Assembly: GCA_030431935.1 (NCBI GenBank)
Contig: JAUIIC010000013.1
Location: 1-34,458, forward strand
Length of the DNA: 34,458 bases
Direction of reading: 5' to 3'
Source: Alphaproteobacteria bacterium
GTDB taxonomy: Bacteria; Pseudomonadota; Alphaproteobacteria; Rhodobacterales; Rhodobacteraceae
Shown here: one piece after another, positions 21,783-33,033 of the stretch
Numbering within the stretch: position 1 is the first letter of the stretch
Layout: the number at the start of each line of letters is the position of its first letter
Notes under the pieces: model-generated
Told to the model about the DNA's origin: nothing
The model's database searches: none
Seen by the model: only the letters and a program-made list of their open reading frames with translations
Made by a program: the position numbers and the translations under genes

Positions 21783-22547
21783 ATGACCCAGATTGACCGT
21801 TCGGGCACCCCGCTTGTCGAGATGCGGAACATGCAGAAGGCCTTCGGCGGCATCCGCGCCGTCGATGGCGTCACCATCGACCTGTTCCCCGGAGAGGTGG
21901 TGGGCGTGCTCGGCCACAACGGCGCGGGCAAGTCGGTGCTGATGAAGATGCTGTCGGGCGCCCTGCCGCGCGACGGCGGCGACATCTACGTCAACGGCCA
22001 GAAGGCCGAGATCAACAGCCCCCGCGACGCCCGCCACTACCAGATCGAGACGATCTACCAGTACCTCGCGCTGGCCGACAACCTCGACGCCGCGTCCAAC
22101 CTGTTTCTCGGGCGCGAGATCGTGACGCCGCTGGGCCTTCTGGACGACGCCAGGATGGAGGCCGAGACGCGCAAGATCATGGGCCGCCTGACGCCCAACT
22201 TCCGGCGGTTCTCGACGCCGGTGGCGGGCCTTTCGGGCGGCCAGCGCCAGTCGGTGGCCATCAGCCGCGCGGTCTATTTCAACGCCCGCATCCTCATCAT
22301 GGACGAGCCCACCGCCGCGCTCGGGGTGCAGGAAACCCAGATGGTCGCCGACCTGATCGACGAGTTGAAGGCGCAGGGCATCGGCATCCTTCTGATCGAC
22401 CACGACATCCACCAGGTCAAGGCGCTCTGCGACCGCGCCAGCGTGATGAAGAACGGCAAGCTGGTGGGCACGGTCGAGGTCGACAAGGTCACCGAGGACG
22501 ATCTCCTGGGCATGATCATCCTGGGCAAGATGCCCGAAGCGGCCTGA
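21783..22547 (+). CDS. xylG: XylG-type sugar ABC transporter ATP-binding protein (single domain)
   Basis: The 254-residue protein has one ABC domain: Walker A GHNGAGKS (about residues 44-51), the Q-loop within TIYQYLALADNL, signature LSGGQRQS, Walker B ILIMDEPTAALG and the switch His in LLIDHD. E. coli XylG is about 510 residues with two ABC domains; the single-domain form is known in alphaproteobacterial sugar transporters such as the Frc system and would act as a homodimer. GGAGCG precedes the ATG. The Y in IYQYLAL replaces the more usual D of YQDL. It energises XylFH. Confidence 0.88.
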   Translation: MTQIDRSGTPLVEMRNMQKAFGGIRAVDGVTIDLFPGEVVGVLGHNGAGKSVLMKMLSGALPRDGGDIYVNGQKAEINSPRDARHYQIETIYQYLALADNLDAASNLFLGREIVTPLGLLDDARMEAETRKIMGRLTPNFRRFSTPVAGLSGGQRQSVAISRAVYFNARILIMDEPTAALGVQETQMVADLIDELKAQGIGILLIDHDIHQVKALCDRASVMKNGKLVGTVEVDKVTEDDLLGMIILGKMPEAA

Positions 22548-22568
22548 GGTCACGGGACGGAGAGGATC

Positions 22569-22775
22569 ATGCGCAAGCTGGCGGCCTGGGGGATCGTGCT
22601 TCTGGCCGGGGTGGGGGGCTACTACCTCTCGGCCTGGATGATGGTGCCGCTGGTCAAGGTCTTCGCGGCGCACACCAACCCCGCCGCCGCCGTGGGCCTC
22701 GCGCTTCTGCGGCTGCTCGTGTGGCTGGTGATGCTGGTGGGGGCGGTTCTGTTCGCGGCCCGGATCTACAAGTGA
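22569..22775 (+). CDS. 68-residue two-helix membrane protein in the xyl operon
   Basis: The ORF lies between xylG (21-base gap) and xylB (19-base gap) with GGAGAGG before its ATG, so it is probably translated. It contains two hydrophobic segments, about residues 7-30 (WGIVLLAGVGGYYLSAWMMV) and 43-64 (GLALLRLLVWLVMLVGAVLF), with basic ends. No family is recognised. Its place inside the transport operon suggests a small subunit or stabiliser of the XylFGH complex, which is inference only. The coding style matches its neighbours. Confidence 0.65.
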   Translation: MRKLAAWGIVLLAGVGGYYLSAWMMVPLVKVFAAHTNPAAAVGLALLRLLVWLVMLVGAVLFAARIYK

Positions 22776-22794
22776 TGCGCAAGGAGCGTCCGTG

Positions 22795-24234
22795 ATGTTC
22801 ATCGGGTTCGATCTTGGTACCTCGGGTCTCAAGGGCCTGTTGATTGCCGAGGATCAGACGATCCTGGCAGAGGCCAGCGCGCCGCTGTCCGTGTCGCGCC
22901 CGCATGACGGCTGGTCCGAACAGGCGCCCGCCGACTGGATCGCGGCGGCCGAGGTGGTGCTGGACACGCTGGCGGTGGAAAACCTCGGCGCGGTCCGGGG
23001 GATAGGGCTGTCGGGCCAGATGCACGGCGCCACGCTGCTGGATGCCGCGGACCAGGTGTTGCGGCCCTCGATCCTCTGGAACGACACGCGCAGCCATGCC
23101 GAGGCCGCCGCGATGGACGCCGACCCCGACTGGCGCGCGATTTCCGGCAACATCGTCTTTCCCGGCTTCACCGCCCCGAAACTGGCCTGGGCGCGGGTGC
23201 ATGAACCGGCGCTCTTCGACCAGGTGGCGCGGGTGCTGCTGCCCAAGGATTACCTGCGGCTCTGGCTGACGGGCGAACACGTGGCCGAGATGTCGGATGC
23301 CGCGGGCACAAGCTGGCTCGACACCGGCGCCCGCGACTGGTCCGAGGACCTGCTGGCCAAGTCCGGGCTGACGCGCGGCCACATGCCCCGTCTCGTCGAG
23401 GGGTCCGAGGTGTCGGGCACCCTGCGCGCCTCGCTGGCCGAACGCTGGGGGCTGCCGCGCGGCGTGCCGGTGGCCGGCGGCGGCGGCGACAACGCGGCCT
23501 CCGCCATCGGGGCGGGCGTGATCGCGGCGGGGCAGGCGTTTGTCTCGCTGGGCACCTCGGGCGTGCTCTTCGCCGCCAACGACGGCTACAGCCCCGCGCC
23601 GGAAACCGCCGTCCACACCTTCTGCCACGCGTTGCCCGGGACCTGGCACCAGATGGGCGTGATCCTGGCGGCGACCGATGCGCTCAACTGGTTCGCGCGG
23701 CTCGTCGGGCAGGACGCCGCCCGCCTGACCGGCGCGCTTTCCGGGCTGGAGCCGCCGGGCCGCACCCTGTTCCTGCCCTATCTCGGCGGAGAGCGGACGC
23801 CGATCAACGACGCCGCCGTGCGCGGCGCCTTCACCGGGCTCGACCACGCCACCGACACCGCCGCCGCCACCCGCGCCGTGCTGGAGGGCGTCAGTTTCGC
23901 CCTGCGCGACTGCCGCGACGCGCTGGCGGCCACCGGCACGACCATCGACAGCCTGCTGGCGGTGGGCGGCGGCAGCCGGTCGGACTACTGGCTGCGGCTT
24001 CTGGCCAGCGTGCTCTACACCCATGTCGATCTGCCCGTCGCGGGCGATTTCGGCGGCGCCTTCGGCGCCGCGCGCCTGGCGATCATGGCCGCCACCGGCG
24101 CCGCGCCCGCCGAGGTCGCCACGCGCCCGACCATCGCCCGCCAGATCGAACCCGATCCCGCGCTCATCGCGCATTTCGACGAGGGGCACGCGCGCTACCG
24201 CGCCGCCCGTGACGCCATCAGGGGCCTGCAATGA
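22795..24234 (+). CDS. xylB: XylB, xylulokinase
   Basis: I chose the ATG at 22795 (479 residues), eight bases after AAGGAG; the GTG at 22792 used by the ORF track is only five bases away. It is a full-length FGGY kinase: [10 protein letters not shown] at the N-terminus binds phosphate, [10 protein letters not shown] and LWNDTRS are sugar-contact regions, and [23 protein letters not shown] and [19 protein letters not shown] form the nucleotide-binding half. It phosphorylates D-xylulose to xylulose-5-phosphate. The stop overlaps the xylA start as ATGA, so the two are translationally coupled. Confidence 0.92.
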   Translation: MFIGFDLGTSGLKGLLIAEDQTILAEASAPLSVSRPHDGWSEQAPADWIAAAEVVLDTLAVENLGAVRGIGLSGQMHGATLLDAADQVLRPSILWNDTRSHAEAAAMDADPDWRAISGNIVFPGFTAPKLAWARVHEPALFDQVARVLLPKDYLRLWLTGEHVAEMSDAAGTSWLDTGARDWSEDLLAKSGLTRGHMPRLVEGSEVSGTLRASLAERWGLPRGVPVAGGGGDNAASAIGAGVIAAGQAFVSLGTSGVLFAANDGYSPAPETAVHTFCHALPGTWHQMGVILAATDALNWFARLVGQDAARLTGALSGLEPPGRTLFLPYLGGERTPINDAAVRGAFTGLDHATDTAAATRAVLEGVSFALRDCRDALAATGTTIDSLLAVGGGSRSDYWLRLLASVLYTHVDLPVAGDFGGAFGAARLAIMAATGAAPAEVATRPTIARQIEPDPALIAHFDEGHARYRAARDAIRGLQ

Positions 24235-25538
24235 CCGACTTCTTCAACGATATCCCGAACATCGCCTACGAAGGCCCTGAAACGGACAACGAGTTCGCAT
24301 TCCGCCACTACGACCCCGACGAGGTGGTCATGGGCAAGCGGATGGAGGATCACCTGCGCTTCGCCGTCGCCTACTGGCATTCCTTCGCCTGGGAGGGCGG
24401 CGACCCCTTCGGCGGGCGCACCTTCGAACGGCCCTGGTATCCGCAGGACAGCATGGAGATGGCGCGCCTCAAGGCCGATGCCGCCTTCGAGATGTTCGCC
24501 CGGCTCGGCCAGCCCTTCTTCTGCTTCCACGACGCCGACGTGCGCCCCGAGGGCGACAGCTTCGCCCAATCCGCCGCGCGGCTGGACGAGATCACCGATT
24601 ATTTCGGCCAGAAGATGGAGGCCACCGGCACCCGGCTTCTCTGGGGCACCGCGAACCTCTTCTCGCACCGCCGCTTCATGGCCGGGGCGGCGACCAACCC
24701 CGACCCGGACGTCTTTGCCTATACCGGCGCCACCATCAAATCCTGCCTCGACGCCACCCACCGGCTGGGCGGCGAGAACTACGTCATGTGGGGCGGGCGC
24801 GAAGGCTACGAGACGCTTCTGAACACCGATCTGGCCCGCGAGCGCCAACAGGCGGGGCGGATGCTGCAGATGGTCGTCGACTACAAGCACAAGATCGGCT
24901 TCACCGGCACGCTCCTGATCGAGCCCAAGCCGCAGGAGCCCACCAAGCACCAGTATGATTACGACGTCGCCACGGTCTACGGCTTCCTCAAGGATTTCGG
25001 GCTGGAGGGCGAGGTCAAGGTCAACATCGAGCAGGGCCACGCCATCCTTGCGGGCCACAGCTTCGAACACGAACTGGCGCTGGCGGCCGCGCTTGGCATC
25101 TTCGGGTCCATCGACATCAACCGCAACGACTACCAGTCGGGCTGGGACACCGACCAGTTTCCGGTGAACGTGCCGGAAATGGCGCTGGCCTATTACGAGG
25201 TCCTGAAGGCCGGCGGCTTCACCACCGGGGGCACCAATTTCGACGCCAAGCTGCGGCGCCAGTCGCTGGACGCCGAGGACCTGATCCTGGCGCATGTGGG
25301 CGGCATGGACGCCTGCGCGCGCGGGCTGAAGGCCGCCGCCGCGATGCTGGAGGATGGGACGCTCGAACGCCTGCGCGCCGAACGCTACGCGGGCTGGGAC
25401 ACCGAGGACGCGCAGGCGCTGCTGACCCGCGCCACGCTGGAGCATTGCGACGACTGCGTGCGCAAGGGCAACCTCGACCCGCAGCCGCGCTCGGGCCGAC
25501 AGGAAAGGCTGGAAAACCTGGTGAACCGCTTCGTCTGA
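24231..25538 (+). CDS. xylA: XylA, xylose isomerase
   Basis: The 435-residue protein is of the long (class II) type. Catalytic [12 protein letters not shown] places His100 and Asp103; metal-binding [36 protein letters not shown] and [21 protein letters not shown] are all present, as is [13 protein letters not shown]. It converts D-xylose to D-xylulose in the cytoplasm with divalent metal, so this organism uses the isomerase route rather than the oxidative (Dahms/Weimberg) route found in many alphaproteobacteria. It starts inside the xylB stop. An 8-bp hairpin follows directly. Confidence 0.95.
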   Translation: MTDFFNDIPNIAYEGPETDNEFAFRHYDPDEVVMGKRMEDHLRFAVAYWHSFAWEGGDPFGGRTFERPWYPQDSMEMARLKADAAFEMFARLGQPFFCFHDADVRPEGDSFAQSAARLDEITDYFGQKMEATGTRLLWGTANLFSHRRFMAGAATNPDPDVFAYTGATIKSCLDATHRLGGENYVMWGGREGYETLLNTDLARERQQAGRMLQMVVDYKHKIGFTGTLLIEPKPQEPTKHQYDYDVATVYGFLKDFGLEGEVKVNIEQGHAILAGHSFEHELALAAALGIFGSIDINRNDYQSGWDTDQFPVNVPEMALAYYEVLKAGGFTTGGTNFDAKLRRQSLDAEDLILAHVGGMDACARGLKAAAAMLEDGTLERLRAERYAGWDTEDAQALLTRATLEHCDDCVRKGNLDPQPRSGRQERLENLVNRFV

Positions 25539-25539
25539 C

Positions 25540-25559
25540 GCGCGCCCCACCGGGCGCGC
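25540..25559 (+). terminator. hairpin after xylA, probable end of the xyl operon
   Basis: GCGCGCCC pairs with GGGCGCGC around the loop CACC, beginning two bases after the stop codon. No T tract follows (CACAAAAG), so it may be a factor-dependent stop or a message stabiliser. Confidence 0.4.
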
Positions 25560-25572
25560 CACAAAAGACACG

Positions 25573-25608
25573 TATGATGATAGCGCTAACGTGCCATGCA
25601 CGATTAGC
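25573..25608 (+). promoter_or_regulatory. glg promoter -10 with LacI-type palindrome and leader hairpin
   Basis: A good -10, TATGAT (25573-25578), abuts GATAGCGCTAAC (25579-25590), whose core TAGCGCTA is a perfect palindrome with the central CpG typical of LacI-family operators. Transcription would begin inside it. The right half-site GCTAA (25585) also pairs with TTAGC (25604-25608) in a stem of ten pairs with one bulge, followed by ACTTTT, so operator and a terminator-like hairpin are nested. No clear -35 is visible. Confidence 0.5.
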
Positions 25609-25668
25609 ACTTTTACCCTTGCCGCAGTCACGCTACGTCAGGCGGAAAGCGGCAAAGAAAGTGCGATC

Positions 25669-28062
25669 GTGAAGGATACCCTGCTTTCCCCGGCCGAGCT
25701 GGAATCGGCCATCCTGACGCATCTGACCTACACGCTGGGCAAGGATGCCGACCACGCCAGCCTCTATGACTGGCGCATGGCGCTGTCCTATGCCCTGCGC
25801 GACCGCATCGTGGGCCCCTGGTTCGAGGCCACGCGCAAGACCTACGGGCAGGACCGCAAGCGGGTCTATTACCTGTCGCTGGAATTCCTGATCGGCCGCC
25901 TGCTGGAAGACGCCGCCATCAACCTTGGCTTGCGCGAGGCGGCGGAAACCGCGCTGGCGCGCCACGGTGTCGACTTTCGCGCGCTGGTCGAGGACGAGCC
26001 CGACGCGGCGCTCGGCAATGGCGGTCTGGGGCGGCTCGCCGCCTGCTTCATGGAATCGATGGCCACCCTCGGCGTGCCCGCCCACGGCTACGGCATCCGC
26101 TATGAACACGGCCTCTTCCGCCAGCGCTTCGAGGGCGGGCGCCAGGTGGAAACGCCCGAGGACTGGCTGGTGCAGCGCCACGCCTGGGAGTTCGAGCGCC
26201 CCGAGGTCGCCTACGAGATCGGCTTCAAGGGCCATGTGGAACACGACGGCGAGCGCGCCCGCTGGTTGCCGGGCGAAAGCGTCATCGCCACCGCCTATGA
26301 CACGCCCATCGTGGGCTGGCAGGGCAAATGGGCCAACACGCTCCGGCTCTGGTCGGCGCGTCCCACCACGCTGTTCGACCTCGAACGCTTCAACGCCGGC
26401 GACTACACCGCCGCCGCCGAACCCGAGGCGCTGGCGCGCACCATCAGCCGCGTCCTTTATCCCGACGACACCACCCCGCGCGGCAAGGAACTGCGGCTCA
26501 AGCAGGAATTCTTCATGACCTCGGCGGCGCTTCAGGACATCCTGCGCCGCTTCATGACCAATCACGACGATCCGCGCCGGCTGGCCAGCCATGTGGCGAT
26601 CCAGATGAACGACACGCATCCCGCCATCGCCGGGCCCGAACTGATGCGGCTTCTGATGGATCATCACGGCGTCGCCTTCGCCGAGGCGGTCGAGATCGCA
26701 CAGGCCGTGCTGGGCTATACGAACCACACGCTTCTGCCAGAGGCGCTGGAACGCTGGTCGACCTGGCTGATGGGCGAAACGCTGCCCCGCCACATGGAGA
26801 TCATCGAGCGCATCGACAGCTGGCACCGCCGCACCTGGCCCAACCGCCCGCACCGCGTCGGCATTGTCCGCCAGAACGAGGTGCACATGGGCGACCTGGC
26901 CTTCGTCATGTCGCACAAGGTCAACGGCGTCTCGGCGCTGCACACAGAACTGGTCAAGGAAACGGTCTTCGCCGACCTCAACCGCCTGCACCCCGACCGG
27001 ATCGTGAACCAGACCAACGGCGTCACCCCGCGCCGCTGGATGCGGCTGGCCAACCCGGGGCTGTCGCGGCTGGTGACCGACACCATCGGCACGGGCTGGG
27101 AGGCGGACCTGGACCGCCTGCGCGAACTGGAACCCCACATCGAGGACGCGGGCTTCCGCGACGCTTTCGCCGCCGCCAAGCGCCACAACAAGGTGCAGCT
27201 GTCCAACTGGATCGCCGGGGAAACCGGCATCGCGGTCGATCCCGACGCGGTCTTCGACGTCCAGATCAAGCGCATCCACGAGTACAAACGCCAGCTGATG
27301 AACATCCTGCAGACCGTGGGCCTGTGGCACCGGATGCGGGCGAAACCCGGTGCCGGCTGGGTGCCGCGCGTCAAGATCTTCGGCGGCAAGTCCGCGCCGG
27401 GCTATGCAGTGGCCAAGGAGATCGTGCATTTCATCAACGACGTCGCCACCACGATCAACGCCGACCCGGTCACGCGCGACCTGCTCAAGGTCGTGTATCC
27501 GGCGAACTACAACGTCTCGATGGCCGAAAAGCTGATCCCGGCCACCGACCTGTCGGAACAGATCTCGACCGCCGGCAAGGAAGCCTCGGGCACCGGCAAC
27601 ATGAAATTCGCGCTGAACGGCGCGCTGACCATCGGCACGCTGGACGGCGCCAACGTGGAAATCCGCGAGCAGGTGGGGGCAGAGAACTTCTTTCTCTTCG
27701 GGCTCACCGCCGAAGAGGTCGTGGCGCGCCGCCGCGACGTCGAACACGCCCGCCACGCGATCGAGGCCTGCCAGGAGTTGCAGGACGTCCTGCAACTGAT
27801 CGCCGAGGGCCGTTTCAGCCCCGACGCGCCCGAGCGGTATCACGGGATGCTGCACCGGCTGTGGAACCATGACTATTTTCTGGTAACCTCGGATTACGCC
27901 GCCTACGTCGCCGCGCAGGATCAGGTCGACGAGGCCTGGCGCGATCCGGACCGCTGGACGCGCATGGCGGCACTGAACACGGCGCGGATGGGGTATTTCT
28001 CGTCCGACCGCACGATCCGCGGCTACATGGCCGACATCTGGTCGGTCGAGCCCGCGCTCTGA
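25669..28062 (+). CDS. glgP: GlgP, glycogen/alpha-glucan phosphorylase
   Basis: I chose the GTG at 25669 (797 residues); the ORF-track start at 25591 is also a GTG but lies at the operator and would give an unusual N-terminus. The ribosome site is weak (AAAGAAAG). Family motifs run through the protein: [47 protein letters not shown] and the pyridoxal-phosphate loop [19 protein letters not shown] with Lys646 as Schiff-base lysine. It releases glucose-1-phosphate from glycogen. First gene of a five-gene glg operon, 17 bases before glgB, so synthesis and breakdown enzymes are made together. Confidence 0.94.
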   Translation: MKDTLLSPAELESAILTHLTYTLGKDADHASLYDWRMALSYALRDRIVGPWFEATRKTYGQDRKRVYYLSLEFLIGRLLEDAAINLGLREAAETALARHGVDFRALVEDEPDAALGNGGLGRLAACFMESMATLGVPAHGYGIRYEHGLFRQRFEGGRQVETPEDWLVQRHAWEFERPEVAYEIGFKGHVEHDGERARWLPGESVIATAYDTPIVGWQGKWANTLRLWSARPTTLFDLERFNAGDYTAAAEPEALARTISRVLYPDDTTPRGKELRLKQEFFMTSAALQDILRRFMTNHDDPRRLASHVAIQMNDTHPAIAGPELMRLLMDHHGVAFAEAVEIAQAVLGYTNHTLLPEALERWSTWLMGETLPRHMEIIERIDSWHRRTWPNRPHRVGIVRQNEVHMGDLAFVMSHKVNGVSALHTELVKETVFADLNRLHPDRIVNQTNGVTPRRWMRLANPGLSRLVTDTIGTGWEADLDRLRELEPHIEDAGFRDAFAAAKRHNKVQLSNWIAGETGIAVDPDAVFDVQIKRIHEYKRQLMNILQTVGLWHRMRAKPGAGWVPRVKIFGGKSAPGYAVAKEIVHFINDVATTINADPVTRDLLKVVYPANYNVSMAEKLIPATDLSEQISTAGKEASGTGNMKFALNGALTIGTLDGANVEIREQVGAENFFLFGLTAEEVVARRRDVEHARHAIEACQELQDVLQLIAEGRFSPDAPERYHGMLHRLWNHDYFLVTSDYAAYVAAQDQVDEAWRDPDRWTRMAALNTARMGYFSSDRTIRGYMADIWSVEPAL

Positions 28063-28078
28063 CCCTCGGGAGACGTCG

Positions 28079-30262
28079 ATGCCCAGCACAGCGAAGCACA
28101 GCGCAACAGGCCTCGATCTCGGAATGGCGACGGCCATTGCGGCCGGGGCGCATGGCGACCCCTTCGCGGTGCTGGGCCCGCACATGCGCGACGGGCAGCG
28201 CACCGTCACCGTCCTGCAACCCGGCGCCGAGACCGTCCACGCGCGGACGCCCGAAGGCGAGGTCGCGCTGAGCCCGGTCGCTGGCGTGCCCGGCCTTTTC
28301 GCCGGCCCCGTGCCCGGCGCCTACACCCTGCGGGCCCAGGCCAGCGGGGCGGAATGGACATGGGACGATCCCTACCGCTTCGGCCCGGTGCTGGGCGAGA
28401 TGGACGAATACCTGCTGGGAGAGGGCACGCACCGCAGGCTCTGGCAGGTGCTGGGCGCCCACCCGATCACCCATGAGGGCACGGCAGGCGTGCATTTCGC
28501 CGTCTGGGCACCCAATGCCGAGCGCGTCTCTGTCGTGGGCGATTTCAACGTCTGGGACGGCCGCCGCCACCCGATGCGGCGGCGCGGCGCCACCGGCGTG
28601 TGGGAGCTGTTCATCCCCGGCCTGGCCGAGGGCACGGTCTACAAGTACGAGATCCGCGCGCAGGGCGGCGCGATCCTGCCGCTCAAGGCCGACCCTGTGG
28701 GCTTCGGCGGCGAGCACCCGCCCGCCACCGGCAGCGTCGTGCGCCGTCTCGGCGCCGACTGGACCGATGCCGACTGGATGGCCAGCCGCGCGCCCCGCAA
28801 CTCCGTCGATGCGCCCGTGTCGATCTACGAGGTGCATCTGGGCAGCTGGAAGCGCGCCGAAGGGGGCCGCCCGCTCAGCTATTTCGAACTGGGCCAGATG
28901 GTCGACTATGCCGCCGACATGGGCTTCACCCATATCGAGCTGATGCCGATCAGCGAGCATCCCTTCGACGGCAGCTGGGGCTACCAGCCCATCGGCCTCT
29001 TCGCCCCCACGATCCGCCACGGCACGCCGCAGGAATTCGCGGCGCTCGTGAACTACGCCCATGAAAAGGGGCTGGGCGTCATCCTCGACTGGGTGCCCGG
29101 GCATTTCCCCACCGACATCCACGGTCTGGCGCAATTCGACGGCACCGCGCTTTACGAACACGCCGACCCGCGCGAGGGCTTCCACCAGGACTGGAACACG
29201 CTGATCTACAACTTCGGCCGGACCGAGGTGGCGAACTTCCTGATCTCGAACGCGCTTTACTGGCTGGAGGAATTCCACGCCGACGGACTGCGCGTCGATG
29301 CCGTGGCCTCGATGCTCTACCGCGACTATTCCCGCAAGGACGGCGAATGGATCCCCAACCGCGACGGCGGGCGCGAGAATTACGAGGCGATCGCGCTCTT
29401 TCAGCGGATGAACAGCGTCTGCTACGGCGAGGCCCCCGGCATCCTGACCGCGGCCGAGGAATCCACCGCCTATCCCGGCGTCTCGCGGCCCGTCGATCAC
29501 GGCGGGCTCGGCTTCGGCTTCAAGTGGAACATGGGCTGGATGAACGACACGCTCGACTACATGTCGCGCGACCCGGTCTACCGCCGCCACCATCACCACC
29601 AGATGACCTTCGGCCTGCATTACGCCTGGTCCGAGAACTTCATCCTGCCGATCAGCCATGACGAGGTCGTGCACGGCAAGGGCAGCATGCTGGCCAAGAT
29701 GCCCGGCAGCGACACCGACAAATTTGCAAACCTGCGCGCCTATTACGGCTTCATGTGGGGGCATCCGGGCAAGAAGCTCCTGTTCATGGGCTGCGAGTTC
29801 GGCCAGTGGGCCGAGTGGAACCACGCCGCCTCGCTCGACTGGCACCTTCTGGACGACCCGCGCCACGACGGGCTGCGCCGGCTCGTGCGCGACCTCAACG
29901 CCGTCTACCGCGCCACGCCCGCGCTCCACGTCAACGACTGCCGGCCAGAGGGTTTCGTCTGGCTGGAAGCCGGCGATGCCGACCGCTCGGTCTATGCCTG
30001 GGTGCGGCGCGGGCGCGTGGGCGATCCGCCCGTGGTCGTCGTGGTCAACATGACCCCGATGGAGCGGACGGGCTACCGCGTCGGCCTGCCCCAGGGCGGC
30101 CAGTGGCGCGAGATCCTGAATACCGACGCCACCGCCTATGGCGGCGGCGGGCGCGGCAACATGGGGGCCGTCGCCGCCGATGCCACGCCGTGGCACGGGC
30201 AACTGAACTCGGCGCCGGTCACCTTGCCGCCGCTATCCGCGATCATGCTGACACCGGGCTGA
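28079..30262 (+). CDS. glgB: GlgB, 1,4-alpha-glucan branching enzyme
   Basis: The 727-residue protein matches the usual length. An N-terminal N1/CBM48 region (PFAVLGPH; later [20 protein letters not shown]) precedes a GH13 catalytic barrel. The nucleophile is Asp407 ([12 protein letters not shown]) and the acid/base Glu460 ([11 protein letters not shown]), close to positions 405 and 458 of the E. coli enzyme; the third acid lies in [19 protein letters not shown] ribosome site precedes the ATG. It makes alpha-1,6 branch points in glycogen. glgC begins 15 bases later. Confidence 0.96.
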   Translation: MPSTAKHSATGLDLGMATAIAAGAHGDPFAVLGPHMRDGQRTVTVLQPGAETVHARTPEGEVALSPVAGVPGLFAGPVPGAYTLRAQASGAEWTWDDPYRFGPVLGEMDEYLLGEGTHRRLWQVLGAHPITHEGTAGVHFAVWAPNAERVSVVGDFNVWDGRRHPMRRRGATGVWELFIPGLAEGTVYKYEIRAQGGAILPLKADPVGFGGEHPPATGSVVRRLGADWTDADWMASRAPRNSVDAPVSIYEVHLGSWKRAEGGRPLSYFELGQMVDYAADMGFTHIELMPISEHPFDGSWGYQPIGLFAPTIRHGTPQEFAALVNYAHEKGLGVILDWVPGHFPTDIHGLAQFDGTALYEHADPREGFHQDWNTLIYNFGRTEVANFLISNALYWLEEFHADGLRVDAVASMLYRDYSRKDGEWIPNRDGGRENYEAIALFQRMNSVCYGEAPGILTAAEESTAYPGVSRPVDHGGLGFGFKWNMGWMNDTLDYMSRDPVYRRHHHHQMTFGLHYAWSENFILPISHDEVVHGKGSMLAKMPGSDTDKFANLRAYYGFMWGHPGKKLLFMGCEFGQWAEWNHAASLDWHLLDDPRHDGLRRLVRDLNAVYRATPALHVNDCRPEGFVWLEAGDADRSVYAWVRRGRVGDPPVVVVVNMTPMERTGYRVGLPQGGQWREILNTDATAYGGGGRGNMGAVAADATPWHGQLNSAPVTLPPLSAIMLTPG

Positions 30263-30277
30263 CAGGGGAGGACCCGC

Positions 30278-31549
30278 ATGCAACCGTCCGTGAACACCAG
30301 ACTTTCCAACCGCGCCATGGCCTTCGTCCTCGCGGGCGGGCGCGGCAGCCGGCTCAAGGAACTGACCGACCGGCGGGCCAAACCCGCGGTCTATTTCGGC
30401 GGCAAGGTGCGGATCATCGACTTCGCGCTGTCGAACGCGCTGAACTCGGGCATCCGCAAGATGGCCATCGCCACCCAGTACAAGGCCCATTCGCTGATCC
30501 GCCACTGCCAGCGCGGCTGGAACTTCTTTCGCGCCGAGCGCAACGAATACCTCGACATCCTGCCCGCCAGCCAGCGGGTGGACGAGAACATGTGGTATCG
30601 CGGCACCGCCGACGCCGTGACCCAGAACATCGACATCGTGGACAGCTACGACGTGGATTACGTGATCGTCCTGGCGGGCGACCACGTCTACAAGATGGAT
30701 TACGAGCTGATGCTGCGCGACCACGTCGAAAGCGGCGCGGACGTGACCGTGGGCTGCCTCACCGTCCCGCGGATGGAGGCGACGGCCTTCGGCGTGATGC
30801 ATGTCGACGCGAAACGCACCATCACCGCCTTCCTCGAAAAGCCCAAGGACCCGCCCGCCATTCCCGGCGACCCCGATCATGCGCTGGCCTCGATGGGGAT
30901 CTACGTCTTCAACTGGGATTTCCTGCGCAAGCTCCTGATCGAGGATGCGAACGACCCCAATTCCAGCCACGACTTCGGCAACGACCTGATCCCGGCGATC
31001 GTGAAGAACGGCAAGGCACGCGCCCATCTCTTCGCCGATTCCTGCGTCAAGGCCGGGCTGGAGGATGAGCCCTACTGGCGCGACGTCGGTACGATCGACG
31101 CCTTCTGGCAGGCCAATATCGACCTCACCGACTTCATCCCGAAACTCGACATCTACGACACCAGCTGGCCGATCTGGACCTATGCCGAGGCGGTGCCGCC
31201 CGCCAAGTTCATCCATGACGAGGACGCCCGCCGCGGCAGCGCCGTGTCCTCGCTGGTGTCGGGCGGCTGCATCGTCTCGGGCTCCGAGGTGCGCAATTCG
31301 CTCCTGTTCACCGGGGTCCACTGCCATTCCTATTCGGCTCTCGAATACGCCGTGGTGCTGCCCTACGTGCAGGTCAACCGCAAGGCGCGGCTCAAGAACT
31401 GCGTGCTCGACCGTGGCGTCGTCATCCCCGAGGGCCTGATCGTGGGCGAGGACCCCGAGGAAGACGCGCGCTGGTTCCGCGTCAGCGAAGGCGGCATCAC
31501 GCTCATCACCCAAGAGATGCTCGACGCTCGCGCGGCGGTGCTGGGCTGA
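30278..31549 (+). CDS. glgC: GlgC, glucose-1-phosphate adenylyltransferase
   Basis: The product is 423 residues. The N-terminal pyrophosphorylase loop is [23 protein letters not shown]; further conserved segments are [35 protein letters not shown] and [14 protein letters not shown]. The C-terminus is a left-handed beta-helix domain. It makes ADP-glucose, the committed step of glycogen synthesis. The family is allosterically controlled (fructose-6-phosphate and pyruvate-type activation in many photosynthetic and alphaproteobacterial enzymes; not testable here). GGGGAGG precedes the ATG. glgA follows after 45 bases. Confidence 0.96.
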   Translation: MQPSVNTRLSNRAMAFVLAGGRGSRLKELTDRRAKPAVYFGGKVRIIDFALSNALNSGIRKMAIATQYKAHSLIRHCQRGWNFFRAERNEYLDILPASQRVDENMWYRGTADAVTQNIDIVDSYDVDYVIVLAGDHVYKMDYELMLRDHVESGADVTVGCLTVPRMEATAFGVMHVDAKRTITAFLEKPKDPPAIPGDPDHALASMGIYVFNWDFLRKLLIEDANDPNSSHDFGNDLIPAIVKNGKARAHLFADSCVKAGLEDEPYWRDVGTIDAFWQANIDLTDFIPKLDIYDTSWPIWTYAEAVPPAKFIHDEDARRGSAVSSLVSGGCIVSGSEVRNSLLFTGVHCHSYSALEYAVVLPYVQVNRKARLKNCVLDRGVVIPEGLIVGEDPEEDARWFRVSEGGITLITQEMLDARAAVLG

Positions 31550-31594
31550 CGCGATGACGACGGGGGCGCAGCCGCAGGGCAAGGGAGCATGCCG

Positions 31595-33028
31595 ATGACG
31601 GGCCAGGTCTTGTCCGTCGCCTCGGAATGCGCCCCTCTGGTCAAGACCGGCGGGCTGGCCGACGTGGTGGGCGCGCTGCCCGCCGCGCTGGCGGGGCAGG
31701 GCTGGCGGATGCGGGTCCTGATCCCCGCCTATGCCGGGCTTGCCGCACAACTGGACAAGGCGCAGACGCTGGCCGACCTCGGCACGCTTTACGGTGGGCC
31801 CGCGCGCATCCTGGGCGGGCAGGCGGCGGGGCTCGACATCCTGCTTCTGGACGCGCCGCATCTCTTCGACCGCGCAGGCGGCCCCTATTCCGGCCCCGGC
31901 GGCGACTGGCCCGACAACCCCGAACGCTTTGCCGCGCTCTGCCGCGCGGCGCAGGCGGTGACGGACGGGGCACTGTCGGACGGCTGGGTGCCGCAGGTCC
32001 TGCACGCCCACGACTGGCAGGCCGGGCTCGCGCCCGCCTACCTGCGCTATGCCGGCAGCCCGGTGAAATCCGTCATCACCATCCACAACATCGCCTTCCA
32101 GGGCGTGACCCCCGCCGACCGGCTGGGCGCGCTCGGGCTTCCGCCAGAGGCGTTCCATCCCGGCGCGGTGGAATACTTCGGCCAGATCAGCACGCTCAAG
32201 GCCGGGCTTGTCACCGCCGACGCCGTCACCACCGTCAGCCCGCGCTATGCCGAGGAACTGATGCGCCCCGATTTCGGCATGGGGCTCGAAGGCGTGATCG
32301 CCGCGCGCGCGGGCGATCTGCACGGCATCCTGAACGGTGTCGACACCGCCATCTGGTCGCCCGAGGCCGACCCCCACATCACGCCCTACGGCGCGCGCAA
32401 CATGCGCCGCAAGGCCCGCAACCGCGCCGCGCTCCTGCAAGAGTTCGGCATGGGCGAGGTGCCCGGCCCGCTTGCCATCGTGGTCAGCCGCCTGACCTGG
32501 CAGAAGGGCATCGACCTGATCGAGGCCGCGCTGCCCGATTTCATCGAGGCGGGCGGCGGGCTGGCGGTGCTCGGCTCGGGCGAGCCGGGGCTCGAAGGCG
32601 CGATGCAGCGCGCCGCCGCCACCTATCCCGGCCGCGTCTCGGTGCGCATCGGCTATGACGAGCCGCTCTCGCACCGCATGTTCGCGGGCGGCGACGCGGT
32701 GCTGGTCCCGTCGCGGTTCGAGCCCTGCGGCCTGACCCAGATGTATGGCCTGCGCTACGGCACCGTGCCCGTGGTCGCCGCCACCGGCGGGCTGGCCGAC
32801 ACCGTCATCACCGCCAACCCGATGGCGCTGGCCGCGGGCACCGCGACGGGGCTTGTCTTTCATCCCACCGACGCGCTGGCGTTGCGGCAGGCGCTGCGGC
32901 GGCTCTGCCAGCTTCATGCCGACCCCGGCGCCTGGAAATCGCTTCAGCGGGCCGGCATGCGCCAGCCCGTGGGGTGGGAGGTGTCCTCGGCCGCCTATGC
33001 CGCGCTTTACGAGGGTCTTTCGGGGTGA
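31595..33028 (+). CDS. glgA: GlgA, glycogen synthase (ADP-glucose)
   Basis: I prefer the ATG at 31595 (477 residues, MTGQVLSVASECAPLVKTGG): AAGGGAG ends seven bases upstream, while the ORF-track ATG at 31589 is too close to it. It is a GT5 glycosyltransferase: N-terminal KTGGLADVVGALP binds ADP-glucose, LHAHDWQAGLAPAYL and TIHNIAFQG are typical, and the C-terminal domain has the retaining-enzyme ExxxxxxxE site in SRFEPCGLTQMYGLRYG. It extends alpha-1,4-glucan chains from ADP-glucose. Its TGA lies five bases before the chosen glgX start. Confidence 0.95.
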   Translation: MTGQVLSVASECAPLVKTGGLADVVGALPAALAGQGWRMRVLIPAYAGLAAQLDKAQTLADLGTLYGGPARILGGQAAGLDILLLDAPHLFDRAGGPYSGPGGDWPDNPERFAALCRAAQAVTDGALSDGWVPQVLHAHDWQAGLAPAYLRYAGSPVKSVITIHNIAFQGVTPADRLGALGLPPEAFHPGAVEYFGQISTLKAGLVTADAVTTVSPRYAEELMRPDFGMGLEGVIAARAGDLHGILNGVDTAIWSPEADPHITPYGARNMRRKARNRAALLQEFGMGEVPGPLAIVVSRLTWQKGIDLIEAALPDFIEAGGGLAVLGSGEPGLEGAMQRAAATYPGRVSVRIGYDEPLSHRMFAGGDAVLVPSRFEPCGLTQMYGLRYGTVPVVAATGGLADTVITANPMALAAGTATGLVFHPTDALALRQALRRLCQLHADPGAWKSLQRAGMRQPVGWEVSSAAYAALYEGLSG

Positions 33029-33033
33029 GCCCC

